Source of the DNA: a virus
DNA length: 46,588 nt
Reading direction: 5' to 3' (one strand)
Virus record (IMG/VR): IMGVR_UViG_3300009502_000077
Span: 1-46,588 of that record
The notes under the pieces are model-generated. The model saw only the letters and a list, made by a program, of their open reading frames with translations. It did not search any database and had not been told where the DNA came from. Positions 6,994-15,154 of the stretch are shown here, one piece after another (within the stretch, counting starts at the first letter, position 1; the number at the start of each line of letters is the position of its first letter). The position numbers and the translations under genes were made by a program.

Positions 6994-9383
6994 TGAACAG
7001 AATAACGTTTGATAAACCAAAATCTATAGACCTAGTAAAAGAAGAATATGACATTACTAAAGTGTCAGTTCTAACTACACCTAACTTGTTTCCTTTAATT
7101 AAAGGGATAGAGTTTGATGGTAGTGCTTCTTTTATCCTAGCTAAGAAGCAACCATTTCCTGTAAAGAGAAAAATGGATGCTCATATAGAGGCTTATCAAA
7201 ACGCGATGTTAAGAGAATGGAAAACAGTTAAAGGCAAATTAAAATCTCTTATCAATAGAGTAAAACAAGTAAGCAAAGTAGACTACAACAACAAGCTTAC
7301 AGTTTTTCGTATAGCTAAGATACCTACAAAATACAAACTACAATTTATAGCAGTAGCAGACAAGTACGATTTGAATTTAGCTATACTCGATGCAATAGTG
7401 TTGAATCCTTCTCTTATGGTTAATGCTAGATACGACAATGAGCACAACCTATTAGAACTTAATCCTGACTATCTTGCGCAACATGGTATGATTAGAATTG
7501 GTGATGTAGAGATTAGTGAGACTGAGAAGACATTCATACATGAATTTGCCCATGCTTTCTGGTATAATTCACTAGCTGAAGAAGAAAGAATGCGATGGAG
7601 TAGCTTAGCTACATTTTTAGAGCGTGACCAGCTTACTGGTGATATGAGTCAATACTTAGTAGGAGAGAAAAAGAGATTTGATGGTTCAACAACATACTCA
7701 GAATACTATACAGTAAGAGATGAACCATTTGTAAGTGTCTATGCAAGGTTCAATACTCGAGAAGACTTTGCTGAATGCTTCTTATATTATAAGGTATCGC
7801 CTAAAACATTAGAGCAGATTAATCCTAACAAATATGCTTTCATTCAAGATAAAGTGGGTAATACAATTGAAAAAGAAAATCTTACTAAAGCATTCGAACC
7901 AGATATAGAAGACCCAAAGAAGTTAAGAGATAAGATTATTGCATACTTGGATAGTTTAAAAAATGATTTGAGTGAGGTAGCTAAAGATGCAATCATTACA
8001 GCTTTCTTATTAGGTAAACAAAAAGCTGCTCACTATACTGGTGAGCCATACAATCCTAAACTTACAACTGCTGAAGAGGAAGAAGTACAAAGATTATTAA
8101 CACAAAATGACGAATTTTTAGACGATTTTATGGATACATTATCTGAAGAGCATGATAATGTTTTGTTTACTCTAACACCTACTGGATTCGTGGAGGGCGT
8201 CAAAGAGTATGATGATATAGATACATTTGACCAAGAGTTTGACGGGGTAATGGATAATCAAGAATACAGATTGGGTTCCTATGCCACAAATGGTGTAGAG
8301 AATGCTATGGCAATAGGTATGATTGGTAGTCTATTAGGTGCTTTTGCTGGTGGTTATTGGCATACAGAACAAGACGACAAGGTATGCGATGAATGTGGTC
8401 CTTTAGACGGGCAATGGATGTCATTAGATGAGTTTTCTGCATTGTGTTTAGACATAGATGGCATTCATCCTAACTGTAGATGCAAAAGACTATTCGAACC
8501 TGCTTTGGCACCTGGTGATGAATTTGAAAGAATAGTAGCAAGTGGTACTTTAGAAAAGAGGAAGAAAAAAATATGCGCAGTTGATTATCATAACACTATT
8601 CAGTACCTTTATCAGATAGATAATTCAGTAAACATTAGGATAAAAGAAAAATTAGAGCAGTTGAAGAAACAAAAGTATCAGATTGTAATCCATTTTGGTG
8701 GCGTTAGGCATAGTGGTAAGGCTCTTGGCAGAATCATTGCTTGGCTTAAACAAAATGAAATTCCTTACGATGAAATTTGGATGCGGAACGACAAACCTAA
8801 AGCTGATTTGTATTTTGAAAATGTGATGACAAGACCAAGTGAATTCGAAGGTGTAGAAAAAGGCGGTCCTGGTAGTGGAAGATACCCAGCTGGAAGTAGT
8901 ACTAAGCTTTCATATCAAGAGCAGCAAGATTACGATAAGTTATCTGAATCATCAAAAATGGACTATATGGACCATAGAAGAGCAGGAACTGACCATCAAG
9001 CTTCGTTGGCGTTAGCCGAACCCGATAAGGCTTATGTAAAGAAGTCAGATAAAACAGTTGCAGTTGACTATCATGGTACTATAATGATTAATAACAAAGT
9101 CAACGAAACCATAAAAGCTAAATTGCAGGAGATGAGAAATGAAGGTTATCACATTATTGTTTATACTTCAGGTACTACTAATAGTCCTGGTGCCTATAAT
9201 GGCATACAGACTTGGCTTAAACAGAACGAAATCCCTTTTGATGAAGTCTGGCAAAAACAAGGGAAGCCAGATGCCGATTTGTATTTTGAAGATAAAGCTG
9301 TTAGACCGAGTGAAATCGAAGGTAAAACACTTAAGGAAATAGAAGCTATTCCTGATATAGAAGATAAATTAATGGAGGGTTAA
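6993..9383 (+). CDS. Multidomain MuF protein: HExxH peptidase-like, MuF and two HAD-like domains
   Basis: This 796-residue protein has several units. Residues ~100-265 hold a gluzincin-like zinc peptidase signature, HEFAH at 183-187 with a downstream EDFAE (257-261) able to supply the third ligand. Residues ~330-500 form a MuF (SPP1 gp7-type) domain ending in CDEC (465-468) and HPNCRC (492-497). Two HAD-like domains follow at ~525-620 and ~685-780, separated by a KGGPGSGR motif at 623-630. The second has motif I as DYHGT (D692, with His where Asp is usual), VYTSG for motif II (T725) and DLYFEDKA for motif IV. The first reads DYHNT, has HFGG at motif II and ends FEN, so it looks degenerate. 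MuF proteins sit near the portal inside the head and can carry effector domains; delivery into the host is inference. Confidence 0.8.
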   Translation: MNRITFDKPKSIDLVKEEYDITKVSVLTTPNLFPLIKGIEFDGSASFILAKKQPFPVKRKMDAHIEAYQNAMLREWKTVKGKLKSLINRVKQVSKVDYNNKLTVFRIAKIPTKYKLQFIAVADKYDLNLAILDAIVLNPSLMVNARYDNEHNLLELNPDYLAQHGMIRIGDVEISETEKTFIHEFAHAFWYNSLAEEERMRWSSLATFLERDQLTGDMSQYLVGEKKRFDGSTTYSEYYTVRDEPFVSVYARFNTREDFAECFLYYKVSPKTLEQINPNKYAFIQDKVGNTIEKENLTKAFEPDIEDPKKLRDKIIAYLDSLKNDLSEVAKDAIITAFLLGKQKAAHYTGEPYNPKLTTAEEEEVQRLLTQNDEFLDDFMDTLSEEHDNVLFTLTPTGFVEGVKEYDDIDTFDQEFDGVMDNQEYRLGSYATNGVENAMAIGMIGSLLGAFAGGYWHTEQDDKVCDECGPLDGQWMSLDEFSALCLDIDGIHPNCRCKRLFEPALAPGDEFERIVASGTLEKRKKKICAVDYHNTIQYLYQIDNSVNIRIKEKLEQLKKQKYQIVIHFGGVRHSGKALGRIIAWLKQNEIPYDEIWMRNDKPKADLYFENVMTRPSEFEGVEKGGPGSGRYPAGSSTKLSYQEQQDYDKLSESSKMDYMDHRRAGTDHQASLALAEPDKAYVKKSDKTVAVDYHGTIMINNKVNETIKAKLQEMRNEGYHIIVYTSGTTNSPGAYNGIQTWLKQNEIPFDEVWQKQGKPDADLYFEDKAVRPSEIEGKTLKEIEAIPDIEDKLMEG

Positions 9384-9384
9384 A

Positions 9385-10098
9385 ATGACAGCATTACCTA
9401 ATGATGTAAAGAGAGTTATAGCCAACGGTGATTTGAATCGATTGGCGGAAGATATTAACGATGGTTTATTACCTGAACCTACAGACCATCAACAAAATAC
9501 AGACACTAAACTCTTAGCTACTTCTGGAGTTAGTGGATATGTTTACACCAACAATGGTGTAAGTGGCAATTGGGCACCTTCATCCACACTACTCGGAACT
9601 TCTGGGTACAGTGGACTTAGTGGTGCTTCTGGATACAGTGGATTAAGTGGACAAGATGGTGCTAGTGGTTATAGCGGCCTAGATGGTGCTAGTGGTTATA
9701 GTGGGGAAATCGGGACATCAGGTGAAAGTGGATACTCTGGTCAGGATGGTGCATCAGGAGAATCTGGTTATTCAGGTGAATCTGGAGCAAGTGGTTATAG
9801 TGGAGCTAATCCTGGTGAGAGTGGCTATTCTGGAGAATCAGGTGCCAGTGGTTTTTCTGGTGAATCTGGTGCTAGTGGTTTTTCTGGACCTGTTGGAGAT
9901 TCTGGATATAGTGGAATCAATGGGGATAGCGGTTATTCTGGTGAATCTGGTGCAAGTGGTGCGTCAGGTTTCAGCGGTGAGTCTGGGTATAGTGGGTTGA
10001 ATGGTACACCTACTGGATATAGTGGAACAATTTTAGTTGGCACAGATACAGTCTATGTAGTTGATGGTTTGATTACAGCAGTATCGGGAGTAGTATAA
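9385..10098 (+). CDS. Collagen-like (Gly-X-Ser) fibre protein, probable head fibre
   Basis: This 237-residue protein has a ~70-residue N-terminal part, then about 140 residues (~72-213) of Gly-X-Ser triplets such as GYSGESGASGYSG with about 15 GYSG/GFSG units, occasionally broken by GQDG, GPVG or GANPG. It closes with a short beta segment (TVYVVDGLITAVSGV) typical of phage fibre C-termini. Gly at every third residue is the hallmark of a collagen triple helix, so a trimeric rod is expected. Synonymous codons vary widely between units (TAC/TAT, AGT/TCT/TCA/AGC), so the DNA is less repetitive than the protein. Its place between the MuF and protease genes suggests a head-attached fibre. Confidence 0.8.
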   Translation: MTALPNDVKRVIANGDLNRLAEDINDGLLPEPTDHQQNTDTKLLATSGVSGYVYTNNGVSGNWAPSSTLLGTSGYSGLSGASGYSGLSGQDGASGYSGLDGASGYSGEIGTSGESGYSGQDGASGESGYSGESGASGYSGANPGESGYSGESGASGFSGESGASGFSGPVGDSGYSGINGDSGYSGESGASGASGFSGESGYSGLNGTPTGYSGTILVGTDTVYVVDGLITAVSGVV

Positions 10099-10101
10099 TT
10101 T

Positions 10102-10383
10102 ATGAGTGAAATAATTAGACCTGAAAGTACAAAATTACTAAAGGAACAAGATAACTTTGGTGTCGATACCAAAAAGTTAGAGCGTATGGGTAAAGACACC
10201 TTTGTTATCCACGGTTCTGGTGGTAATCATTTTGAATGTAAAATTACCGACCCTAAAATCAAGTTTAAGTCATCTGGAAGGATGACCTTTACAGGTATAG
10301 GTATTTGTTTAAAGAAATGTTTAAGTAGAGATAAAGAGTGTAATAGTTGTGTAAGATTTTCAAAATTAAGGGAGGTAATATGA
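10102..10383 (+). CDS. Small hypothetical protein with clustered cysteines
   Basis: The 93-residue product has no family I recognise. Residues ~48-52 contain FEC, and the C-terminal third contains a GICLKKCLSRDKECNSC cluster that could bind a metal. The frame overlaps the start of the protease gene by four bases (ATGA), so translational coupling is likely; the GGAGG serving the protease lies inside its last codons. A ribosome binding site for this gene (GGGAG, about 13 bases before the ATG) is weak. Confidence 0.6.
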   Translation: MSEIIRPESTKLLKEQDNFGVDTKKLERMGKDTFVIHGSGGNHFECKITDPKIKFKSSGRMTFTGIGICLKKCLSRDKECNSCVRFSKLREVI

Positions 10384-12017
10384 TTGATACAAAATTAGGA
10401 TTCTTTGTTCCTATTTCGAAAGTGGATGAAGAGCAAAGAATGGTCTATGGGATTGCAACATGTGAAACTTTGGATAAGCAGAATGAAATTGTGGATTATG
10501 CTGCTACTAAGGAGGCATTAACAGATTATTCTGATTGGCGTAATATTAGGGAGATGCACAAGCCAAGTGCTGTAGGTACAGCTCCTATTCTAGAGCTGAG
10601 GGATAATGATAAATCTCTTTACATAGGTGCCAAGATAGTCGATGAGCAAGCTTGGCTTAAATGTAAAGAGGGGGTCTACAAGGGTTTTTCTATTGGCGGA
10701 GAAGTATTAGATAGGCGAATGGAGGTCAATAAATCCACAGGTAAACCTATCAATCGGGTTACCAAATATGTAATGAATGAAATTAGCATTGTTGATAGAC
10801 CAGCTAATCCTTCCTGTAAGTTTGAGACAGTAAAAAGAGATACCTCTATAGAAACTATTACTATTGTAGAGGACCCATTAAAAGAAGAGAGTGCAAGGGT
10901 TATGGAAAAAGCAATTACTTTAGCTAAGAAAATTTTATCTAAGGATGAGCTTGAGCAGTTAGGTGATGAATCTTTTGGATTAATCAAAATCGTATCTGAT
11001 GGCGATAGACTAGTCAAACATAGGACTTATCCTATGCCAGACAAGGTGCACGCCATTAATATGATTCGGAAAATGGCAGGGGCTGACGAATTAGTTGTTG
11101 CTGACAAAGAACGTATTCATCAGACAGGTCTGCTTGTATTGGGCAAGTCACATAATGATATGGAATGCCCTTATTGTATAAGTCAAAAATTAAAAGGAGG
11201 TGTTGAAGTGGCAAAGGAACTAGTTGAAAAACAGGTTACAGTTGATGTAACTGATGATAAGGTTAAAAAACCTGAAGAGGTTACTGTTGATAAACCTGCA
11301 GGAGTTGCAGAAGAAAAACCTGCTCCGTTTGTAGCAACAGATAAACCAGTTGCAGAGGTACCTGTTGAAGAAAAGAAACCAGAAGTTAAAGTTGACGAAG
11401 AGGTTGCTGCTGTAGCGCCAGCTGCAGAGGTTACGTTAGAAGGAGTTAATGCTAAGGTTGACAATATTTTAGCATTATTACAGGATTTACTTGGTACTGA
11501 ACAGCAAGAAACTGGTGAGGCACAACCTGAAGTAGCTTCTACATATGATGAAGAGGCACCAGTTGTAGAAGATGTAAAAGAGGAGATGCCAGTTGCTGAA
11601 ACTAAGCCTGGTGGTATTCCTGAGGCTAAGCCTTGCAAAGAAGAAGATGCATGTTCAAAAGTAGTAGAAACTGCTGATGTTAAAAAATCAGTACAAGTAG
11701 GTTTGTTGAAAAAGATTAAGGATATTGTTACTCCTTTAGCTAAAGAAAATGCAATGTTGAAAGAAAAATTAGCTAAATTCGAAAAAGCTCCACTGCCTCG
11801 TAAAGATGCGCTTTCCAAGGCAGATGCAAAACCAGTTAAAATCGAGAAGTATGATGTTAAACTGGAAAAGAAAGAAACTGAATTAAGTGAGGAGTTAGTT
11901 AAAGATGTTGCTAAGGCTAATGACCTACGCAAATGTGGTAGGACATTAACTAAAGAAGAGGATTCATTCTGCCAGCGTGTGGTTGAGCGGATGATAGCAG
12001 AAAAGTTAGCTAAATAA
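10380..12017 (+). CDS. Prohead maturation protease (S78/XkdF-like) fused to scaffold-like region
   Basis: The ATG at 10380 is chosen because GGAGGTAAT precedes it; a longer frame from 10347 lacks a site. The 545-residue product begins with a phage prohead serine protease domain: H60 in EMHKPSAVG, S104 in YKGFSIGGEV and the conserved MNEISIVDRPANPSC block at 132-146. This resembles XkdF/peptidase S78 enzymes, which cleave scaffold and capsid precursors. A second region (~185-275) has RTYPMP and a CPYC pair. From ~276 the chain becomes long, acidic, Val/Glu/Lys/Pro-rich and partly coiled-coil, as expected for a scaffold, with a more basic C-terminus. The capsid gene follows 54 bases downstream. 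An in-frame internal start is annotated separately. Confidence 0.85.
   Translation: MIDTKLGFFVPISKVDEEQRMVYGIATCETLDKQNEIVDYAATKEALTDYSDWRNIREMHKPSAVGTAPILELRDNDKSLYIGAKIVDEQAWLKCKEGVYKGFSIGGEVLDRRMEVNKSTGKPINRVTKYVMNEISIVDRPANPSCKFETVKRDTSIETITIVEDPLKEESARVMEKAITLAKKILSKDELEQLGDESFGLIKIVSDGDRLVKHRTYPMPDKVHAINMIRKMAGADELVVADKERIHQTGLLVLGKSHNDMECPYCISQKLKGGVEVAKELVEKQVTVDVTDDKVKKPEEVTVDKPAGVAEEKPAPFVATDKPVAEVPVEEKKPEVKVDEEVAAVAPAAEVTLEGVNAKVDNILALLQDLLGTEQQETGEAQPEVASTYDEEAPVVEDVKEEMPVAETKPGGIPEAKPCKEEDACSKVVETADVKKSVQVGLLKKIKDIVTPLAKENAMLKEKLAKFEKAPLPRKDALSKADAKPVKIEKYDVKLEKKETELSEELVKDVAKANDLRKCGRTLTKEEDSFCQRVVERMIAEKLAK
11208..12017 (+). CDS. Probable nested scaffold protein from an internal in-frame GTG
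   Basis: Inside the protease gene, AAAAGGAGGTG (11192-11202) is followed seven bases after GGAGG by a GTG at 11208 in the same frame. Initiation there would give a 269-residue protein containing only the acidic, Lys/Glu/Val/Pro-rich region with a coiled-coil-like end (residues ~277-545 of the full protein). In lambda, the scaffold Nu3 is made in the same way from an internal start of protease gene C, so the arrangement has precedent. The signal also encodes Lys-Gly-Gly, so a chance match cannot be excluded, but sequence and spacing are close to ideal. Confidence 0.65.
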   Translation: MAKELVEKQVTVDVTDDKVKKPEEVTVDKPAGVAEEKPAPFVATDKPVAEVPVEEKKPEVKVDEEVAAVAPAAEVTLEGVNAKVDNILALLQDLLGTEQQETGEAQPEVASTYDEEAPVVEDVKEEMPVAETKPGGIPEAKPCKEEDACSKVVETADVKKSVQVGLLKKIKDIVTPLAKENAMLKEKLAKFEKAPLPRKDALSKADAKPVKIEKYDVKLEKKETELSEELVKDVAKANDLRKCGRTLTKEEDSFCQRVVERMIAEKLAK

Positions 12018-12070
12018 GTAGCTAACTAAACGTAGTAAAAATTACGAGGAAAGGAGGAAATTAAATACAT

Positions 12071-13799
12071 ATGTTTTTTAATCCGCAAGCAATTGATAAG
12101 GCAATCGGCGATATTCAAAAAGCGATTGGCAGCATTGATGTTGACGGCTTACTGTTAGTCCGTGAGGACTTACAAGCTGAGTTAGCCATTATGGCCCCGA
12201 CTGATACACCGATTAGAAATCGGTTAAACAGGATTCAGGGAAATGGTAAAGCTCATGCGTGGTATCAGTTAGTCCCGACATCTGCCACGGAAGGATTGTT
12301 CTTAGGAACAGCCCCTTCGAATGCGTTTTTTGAGAGAGGTGGATTGCCCAATGCTACCCAAGCGTCGTATAAGTACAAATCAGCTCCGTATGTGTCTTTA
12401 GGTGACATGATTGTTGTGTCATTCTTTGACCAGATGGCTGGTGCAACTTATGCCGATGTTAAAAAACTGCAGACAAAGATTAAGATGGTATCCGAAAGTT
12501 TGCCATCTCTAAAACCCACTATATCGGTGGAAGCCCGTGAGGGTAATACCGAGGCAACCTGCGAAAGCAGAGAGTCCGTAGAGACTACACGTGGGATACG
12601 ATGGAATTAGGAGATTTAAATGTTAAAAGGTTCTAAAATGACAGAAGAGGCTAAAAAGAAAATATCCGATAAGATGAAAGCTGTTCGGTTGGTTTCTAAT
12701 CCTTGGAAGTCAGGACAAACCTATGAAGAACGATTTGGTATTGAAAAAGGTTCTATGCTAAGAGAGAAAAGAGCACAAGTAATGAAGGAAAGACCTAACC
12801 TTAAGGTTCCAGAGAAAGCTTGGAATAAGGGGTTAACAGGTGTCCAAGTTGCTTGGAATAAAGGTAAATCTCTTTCTCAAGAGCATAGAATATCTTTATC
12901 AAAAGCCAAAGGTGGTAAGGGTGAGCCAGGATATGGATGGGATTGGGAAGTAATGAGATTACTGGCTTTAGAAAGAGATGGACATAAATGCCAAAGGTGT
13001 GGTAAAGAAGCACCGCAGGTTAGAGTTATAGTCCATCATAAAGACCCTTATAAGATTGGTAAATCTAATTCGTTAGATATACTGATTACTCTTTGTAGGA
13101 GTTGCCATATGATAGTGGAACCTTTTTATCTCTATCGTAAAGATATAGTCCGAACTGCACAAATAACTGAAAGTGCAGAGCAAGACAGAAATTGTTCTTG
13201 CACCAAGTAACATACTTGGGTTAACAGATTGAAACACCGCCTTAATTGAGGAATGGGCCATTATTAATGGTAATAGTGGAACATCACCGCTACAGTTCGA
13301 TGGGTTGTTAACGCAGATTAGTACCAACACAGAAACAGCAAGCGCAGCTCCATTCACATTGACACAGATTACAAATCTGTTGAAGACAATCACAATGAAA
13401 GGTGGAAAACCGCAGGCAATAATTATGTCGTATCGTGATAATCAGAGATTTTCTGATTTAGTCATGGGTTCTTACTACAGATTATTCCAGGCTGGTGCTG
13501 GTGCTATGGCTGACGTCCCCGCTGGTATCGCAGTAACTAAATGGGTTAGCCCGTTTGGTACTCAAGATATTATCGGAAGTCGGTATCTGCCTAACACTGG
13601 TGTGGATGGTAATATCATTGTCATTGATGACAAGACAGTACTTGATGATGGTAATGCAATCCAAATGGTTGACTTAATGCCTATCAGCTCTATCGATTTG
13701 GCCTTACTTCAAACAGCGTATCGTACAATCATTTGTGAGTTCTCAGTTCTACAGATGACATGCGAAGCGTTCCAGGGCAAAGTTACTAACTGCGGTTAA
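12071..13799 (+). CDS. Major capsid protein, intron-interrupted (join 12071-12510, 13232-13799)
   Basis: Two partial frames, 12071-12510 and 13232-13799, join in phase to a 335-residue protein; the junction codon CTA gives PSL|NTALIEEWAI. Unspliced, the upstream frame runs into intron sequence and stops at residue 179, and the downstream half lacks a start. The joined product has the size and feel of an HK97-fold capsid protein: a helical N-terminal arm, an extended E-loop-like region (~residues 50-110), and a C-terminal P/A-domain portion including GKPQAIIMSYRD. It sits after the protease/scaffold gene, where the capsid gene is expected. Ribosome binding sequence GGAAAGGAGG precedes the ATG. 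The exact splice points are inferred from protein continuity and group I rules (U before the intron, G at its end). Confidence 0.85.
12511..13231 (+). mobile_element. Group I intron with HNH endonuclease gene
   Basis: The 721-base insertion splits the capsid gene. The 5' part holds core-like sequence GGTAATACCGAGGCAACC (12542-12559) and GACTACACG (12583-12591). The 3' part holds GATATAGTCC (13142-13151), whose UAGUC complements GACUA, as in the P7 pairing of group I introns. A perfect CTGCAC/GTGCAG hairpin follows (from ~13154), and the element ends TTAACAGATTG. Predicted exon 1 ends in T and the intron ends in G, as group I splicing requires. The HNH gene occupies the middle and its 3' end overlaps the catalytic-core sequence. 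The subgroup cannot be assigned without folding. Confidence 0.85.
12620..13210 (+). CDS. Intron-encoded HNH homing endonuclease
   Basis: The 196-residue protein starts at an ATG seven bases after AGGAG. The N-terminal half contains repeated DNA-binding (NUMOD3-like) elements with KAWNKGLTG and AWNKGKSLS, common in phage homing endonucleases. The C-terminal half has a zinc-stabilised HNH nuclease: C124/C127 (CQRC), HH at 139-140, N150 and C159/C162-H163 (CRSCH). Such enzymes cut intronless alleles to spread the intron. The last ~25 residues are encoded by DNA that also forms the intron P7 strand and following hairpins, so coding and ribozyme constraints coincide. The gene lies fully inside the capsid intron. 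Confidence 0.9.
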   Translation: MLKGSKMTEEAKKKISDKMKAVRLVSNPWKSGQTYEERFGIEKGSMLREKRAQVMKERPNLKVPEKAWNKGLTGVQVAWNKGKSLSQEHRISLSKAKGGKGEPGYGWDWEVMRLLALERDGHKCQRCGKEAPQVRVIVHHKDPYKIGKSNSLDILITLCRSCHMIVEPFYLYRKDIVRTAQITESAEQDRNCSCTK

Positions 13800-13839
13800 T
13801 ACTTAACTGTATTAATCCAAGGTCTAATAAATAAATTTT

Positions 13840-13863
13840 GTGGGTGGATTGACCACCACCCAC
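13840..13863 (+). terminator. Stem-loop after capsid gene
   Basis: GTGGGTGG (13840-13847) pairs perfectly with CCACCCAC (13856-13863) around an eight-base loop, 40 bases after the capsid stop and 30 bases before the next start. No long T run follows, so it may act as a leaky terminator or as a 3' stabiliser of abundant capsid mRNA rather than a full stop. Confidence 0.5.
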
Positions 13864-13893
13864 CACTTAAATTTCTTAACAAGGGAGATACAG

Positions 13894-14442
13894 ATGCCAA
13901 CAGGAGTTTACAGAAGAACAAATCCAGCTTGGAACAAGGGGTTAACAAAAGAAACAAGTTCTATTGTTGCTTCTATGGCTATTTCTCAGTCAGAAAGTAA
14001 GAAGATTAATTGGAGAGACCCTTCTTATCGTGGTAAAGTTGCTACTCAAGAGAGACGTGATGCTATTTCTGATGCGATTTTAGAGAAACATAAGGATTTA
14101 GAATTTTCAGCTAGGTGGCATAAAGGGATTATTGATAAAGCAAAAGTGTATAATGGCAGTAAGCATCATTGCTGGCAAGGTGGTAAGTCTTATGAAATTT
14201 ATCCTCTTGGATGGAATAAGACCTACAAAGAGCAAATCCGTAGGCGTGATGAGTATAAGTGTCAAGTATGCGGTAAACCAGAAGTAGAGAATGGTAGGAA
14301 ATTACACGTCCATCACGTTGATTATGATAAATGTAATTTAGACCCTAGTAATTTAATGTCTTGTTGCACAAGTTGTCACGCTAAGACTAATTTTAATAAA
14401 GAGAAATGGATAGAATTTTTTAAAGAGAAAGTGAGGGTTTAA
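13894..14442 (+). CDS. Free-standing HNH endonuclease
   Basis: The ATG at 13894 is preferred because AAGGGAG lies upstream; a longer frame from 13840 would begin inside the stem-loop. The 182-residue protein has an N-terminal NPAWNKGLTKE element like that of the intron enzyme and a C-terminal HNH domain: C123/C126 (CQVC), H138-H140-H141 (HVHHVD), N153 and CTSCH at 158-162. It is a probable homing endonuclease placed directly after the intron-bearing capsid gene and four bases before the cold-shock gene. Its target is unknown. Free-standing enzymes near introns can promote inheritance of their neighbourhood. Confidence 0.88.
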   Translation: MPTGVYRRTNPAWNKGLTKETSSIVASMAISQSESKKINWRDPSYRGKVATQERRDAISDAILEKHKDLEFSARWHKGIIDKAKVYNGSKHHCWQGGKSYEIYPLGWNKTYKEQIRRRDEYKCQVCGKPEVENGRKLHVHHVDYDKCNLDPSNLMSCCTSCHAKTNFNKEKWIEFFKEKVRV

Positions 14443-14443
14443 T

Positions 14444-14680
14444 ATGCGTGGGAAGTGTAATTGGTTCAATACCAAAAGAGGGTATGGATTCATAACTCCA
14501 GATGATAAGACAGCAGATGTCTTCATCCATTATTCGGGTATAGAGAAGGGTTTATTAGATAAGCTCAATAAAAAGTTTCTTAAGACTGGTCAAGTAGTAG
14601 AATTTGACTTATCAGAAAATGAAAAGGGCAGAACAGCCATAAATGTTCAGATTACTGAGGACATTGTAATAGCAAAGTAG
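14444..14680 (+). CDS. Cold-shock domain protein
   Basis: This 78-residue protein is a single cold-shock (OB-fold) domain. The RNP1-like motif KRGYGFIT is at residues 11-18 and the RNP2-like VFIHYS at 26-31, followed by a Lys-rich loop and a final AINVQI strand. Such proteins bind single-stranded RNA or DNA and melt RNA structure. The start follows the endonuclease stop almost directly. CspA-type proteins are ~65-70 residues; here the loop after RNP2 (LLDKLNKKFLKTG) is a few residues longer. A cold-shock protein inside a capsid operon is unusual; assistance with structured mRNAs or intron folding is speculation. Confidence 0.85.
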   Translation: MRGKCNWFNTKRGYGFITPDDKTADVFIHYSGIEKGLLDKLNKKFLKTGQVVEFDLSENEKGRTAINVQITEDIVIAK

Positions 14681-14688
14681 GGGGAACT

Positions 14689-15144
14689 ATGCCAGACCAA
14701 TTATTTACAGATTTATCAATTCCAAGAGACGCTAACGGTAGACCAGCTGCTGTATTGTTTGGCTATAACCCAACAACAGATGTATTTTATCCTTTAGCAG
14801 TTGAGGATATGGGTGATGGAACGTATAAGCTTAAAGTAGATGCAGTATTCTCTGGTTCTATTACTGTAGGCAATGTTAAGATACAGAGTGGCTCTGGTGC
14901 TGAGTTAGCTGATGTATCTACAGATAAAAAGATTTTAGCTAAAGCTGATGATGACCCAATGTATAAGAAAAACATTACTACTGCCTATACTTATGTAGCA
15001 GCTGGTAATGGGGCGGGTAAAATTGAAACAATGAAGGAGTATCCTTCAGGTTCTGCAGGTGGTGCAGCAGCTAAGTTAACTACCTTTACTTATAATAGTG
15101 ATGACAAGGTAGCGAGTATGGCAGTAACTGATACAACTGTTTAA
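14689..15144 (+). CDS. Probable virion structural protein
   Basis: The 151-residue protein has a beta-rich, Gly/Ala/Thr/Ser composition and no transmembrane or catalytic motifs. An SGSITVGNVKIQ segment (~residues 57-68) and the DSDDKVASMAV-type ending (NSDDKVASMAVTDTTV) resemble short strand segments often found in phage fibre and decoration proteins. The ribosome binding site is GGGGGAACT before the ATG, and TTAAGGAG for the next gene overlaps its end. I cannot name a family; a head decoration or fibre-associated role is inferred from position and composition. Confidence 0.6.
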   Translation: MPDQLFTDLSIPRDANGRPAAVLFGYNPTTDVFYPLAVEDMGDGTYKLKVDAVFSGSITVGNVKIQSGSGAELADVSTDKKILAKADDDPMYKKNITTAYTYVAAGNGAGKIETMKEYPSGSAGGAAAKLTTFTYNSDDKVASMAVTDTTV

Positions 15145-15154
15145 GGAGAATTAG

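Noticed and set aside
9683-10000. Alternative frame within the collagen-like gene
   Set aside because: Val/Leu/Gly pattern is the shadow of GYSG codons read out of register.
11183-11932. 249-residue minus-strand frame inside the protease/scaffold gene
   Set aside because: Ser/Thr-rich low-complexity shadow of the acidic Val/Glu/Pro coding strand; no ribosome binding site and opposite to all other genes.
13840-13893. Longer N-terminus for the free-standing HNH gene
   Set aside because: It would start within a stem-loop; the ATG at 13894 has an AAGGGAG site and the expected NUMOD-like start.
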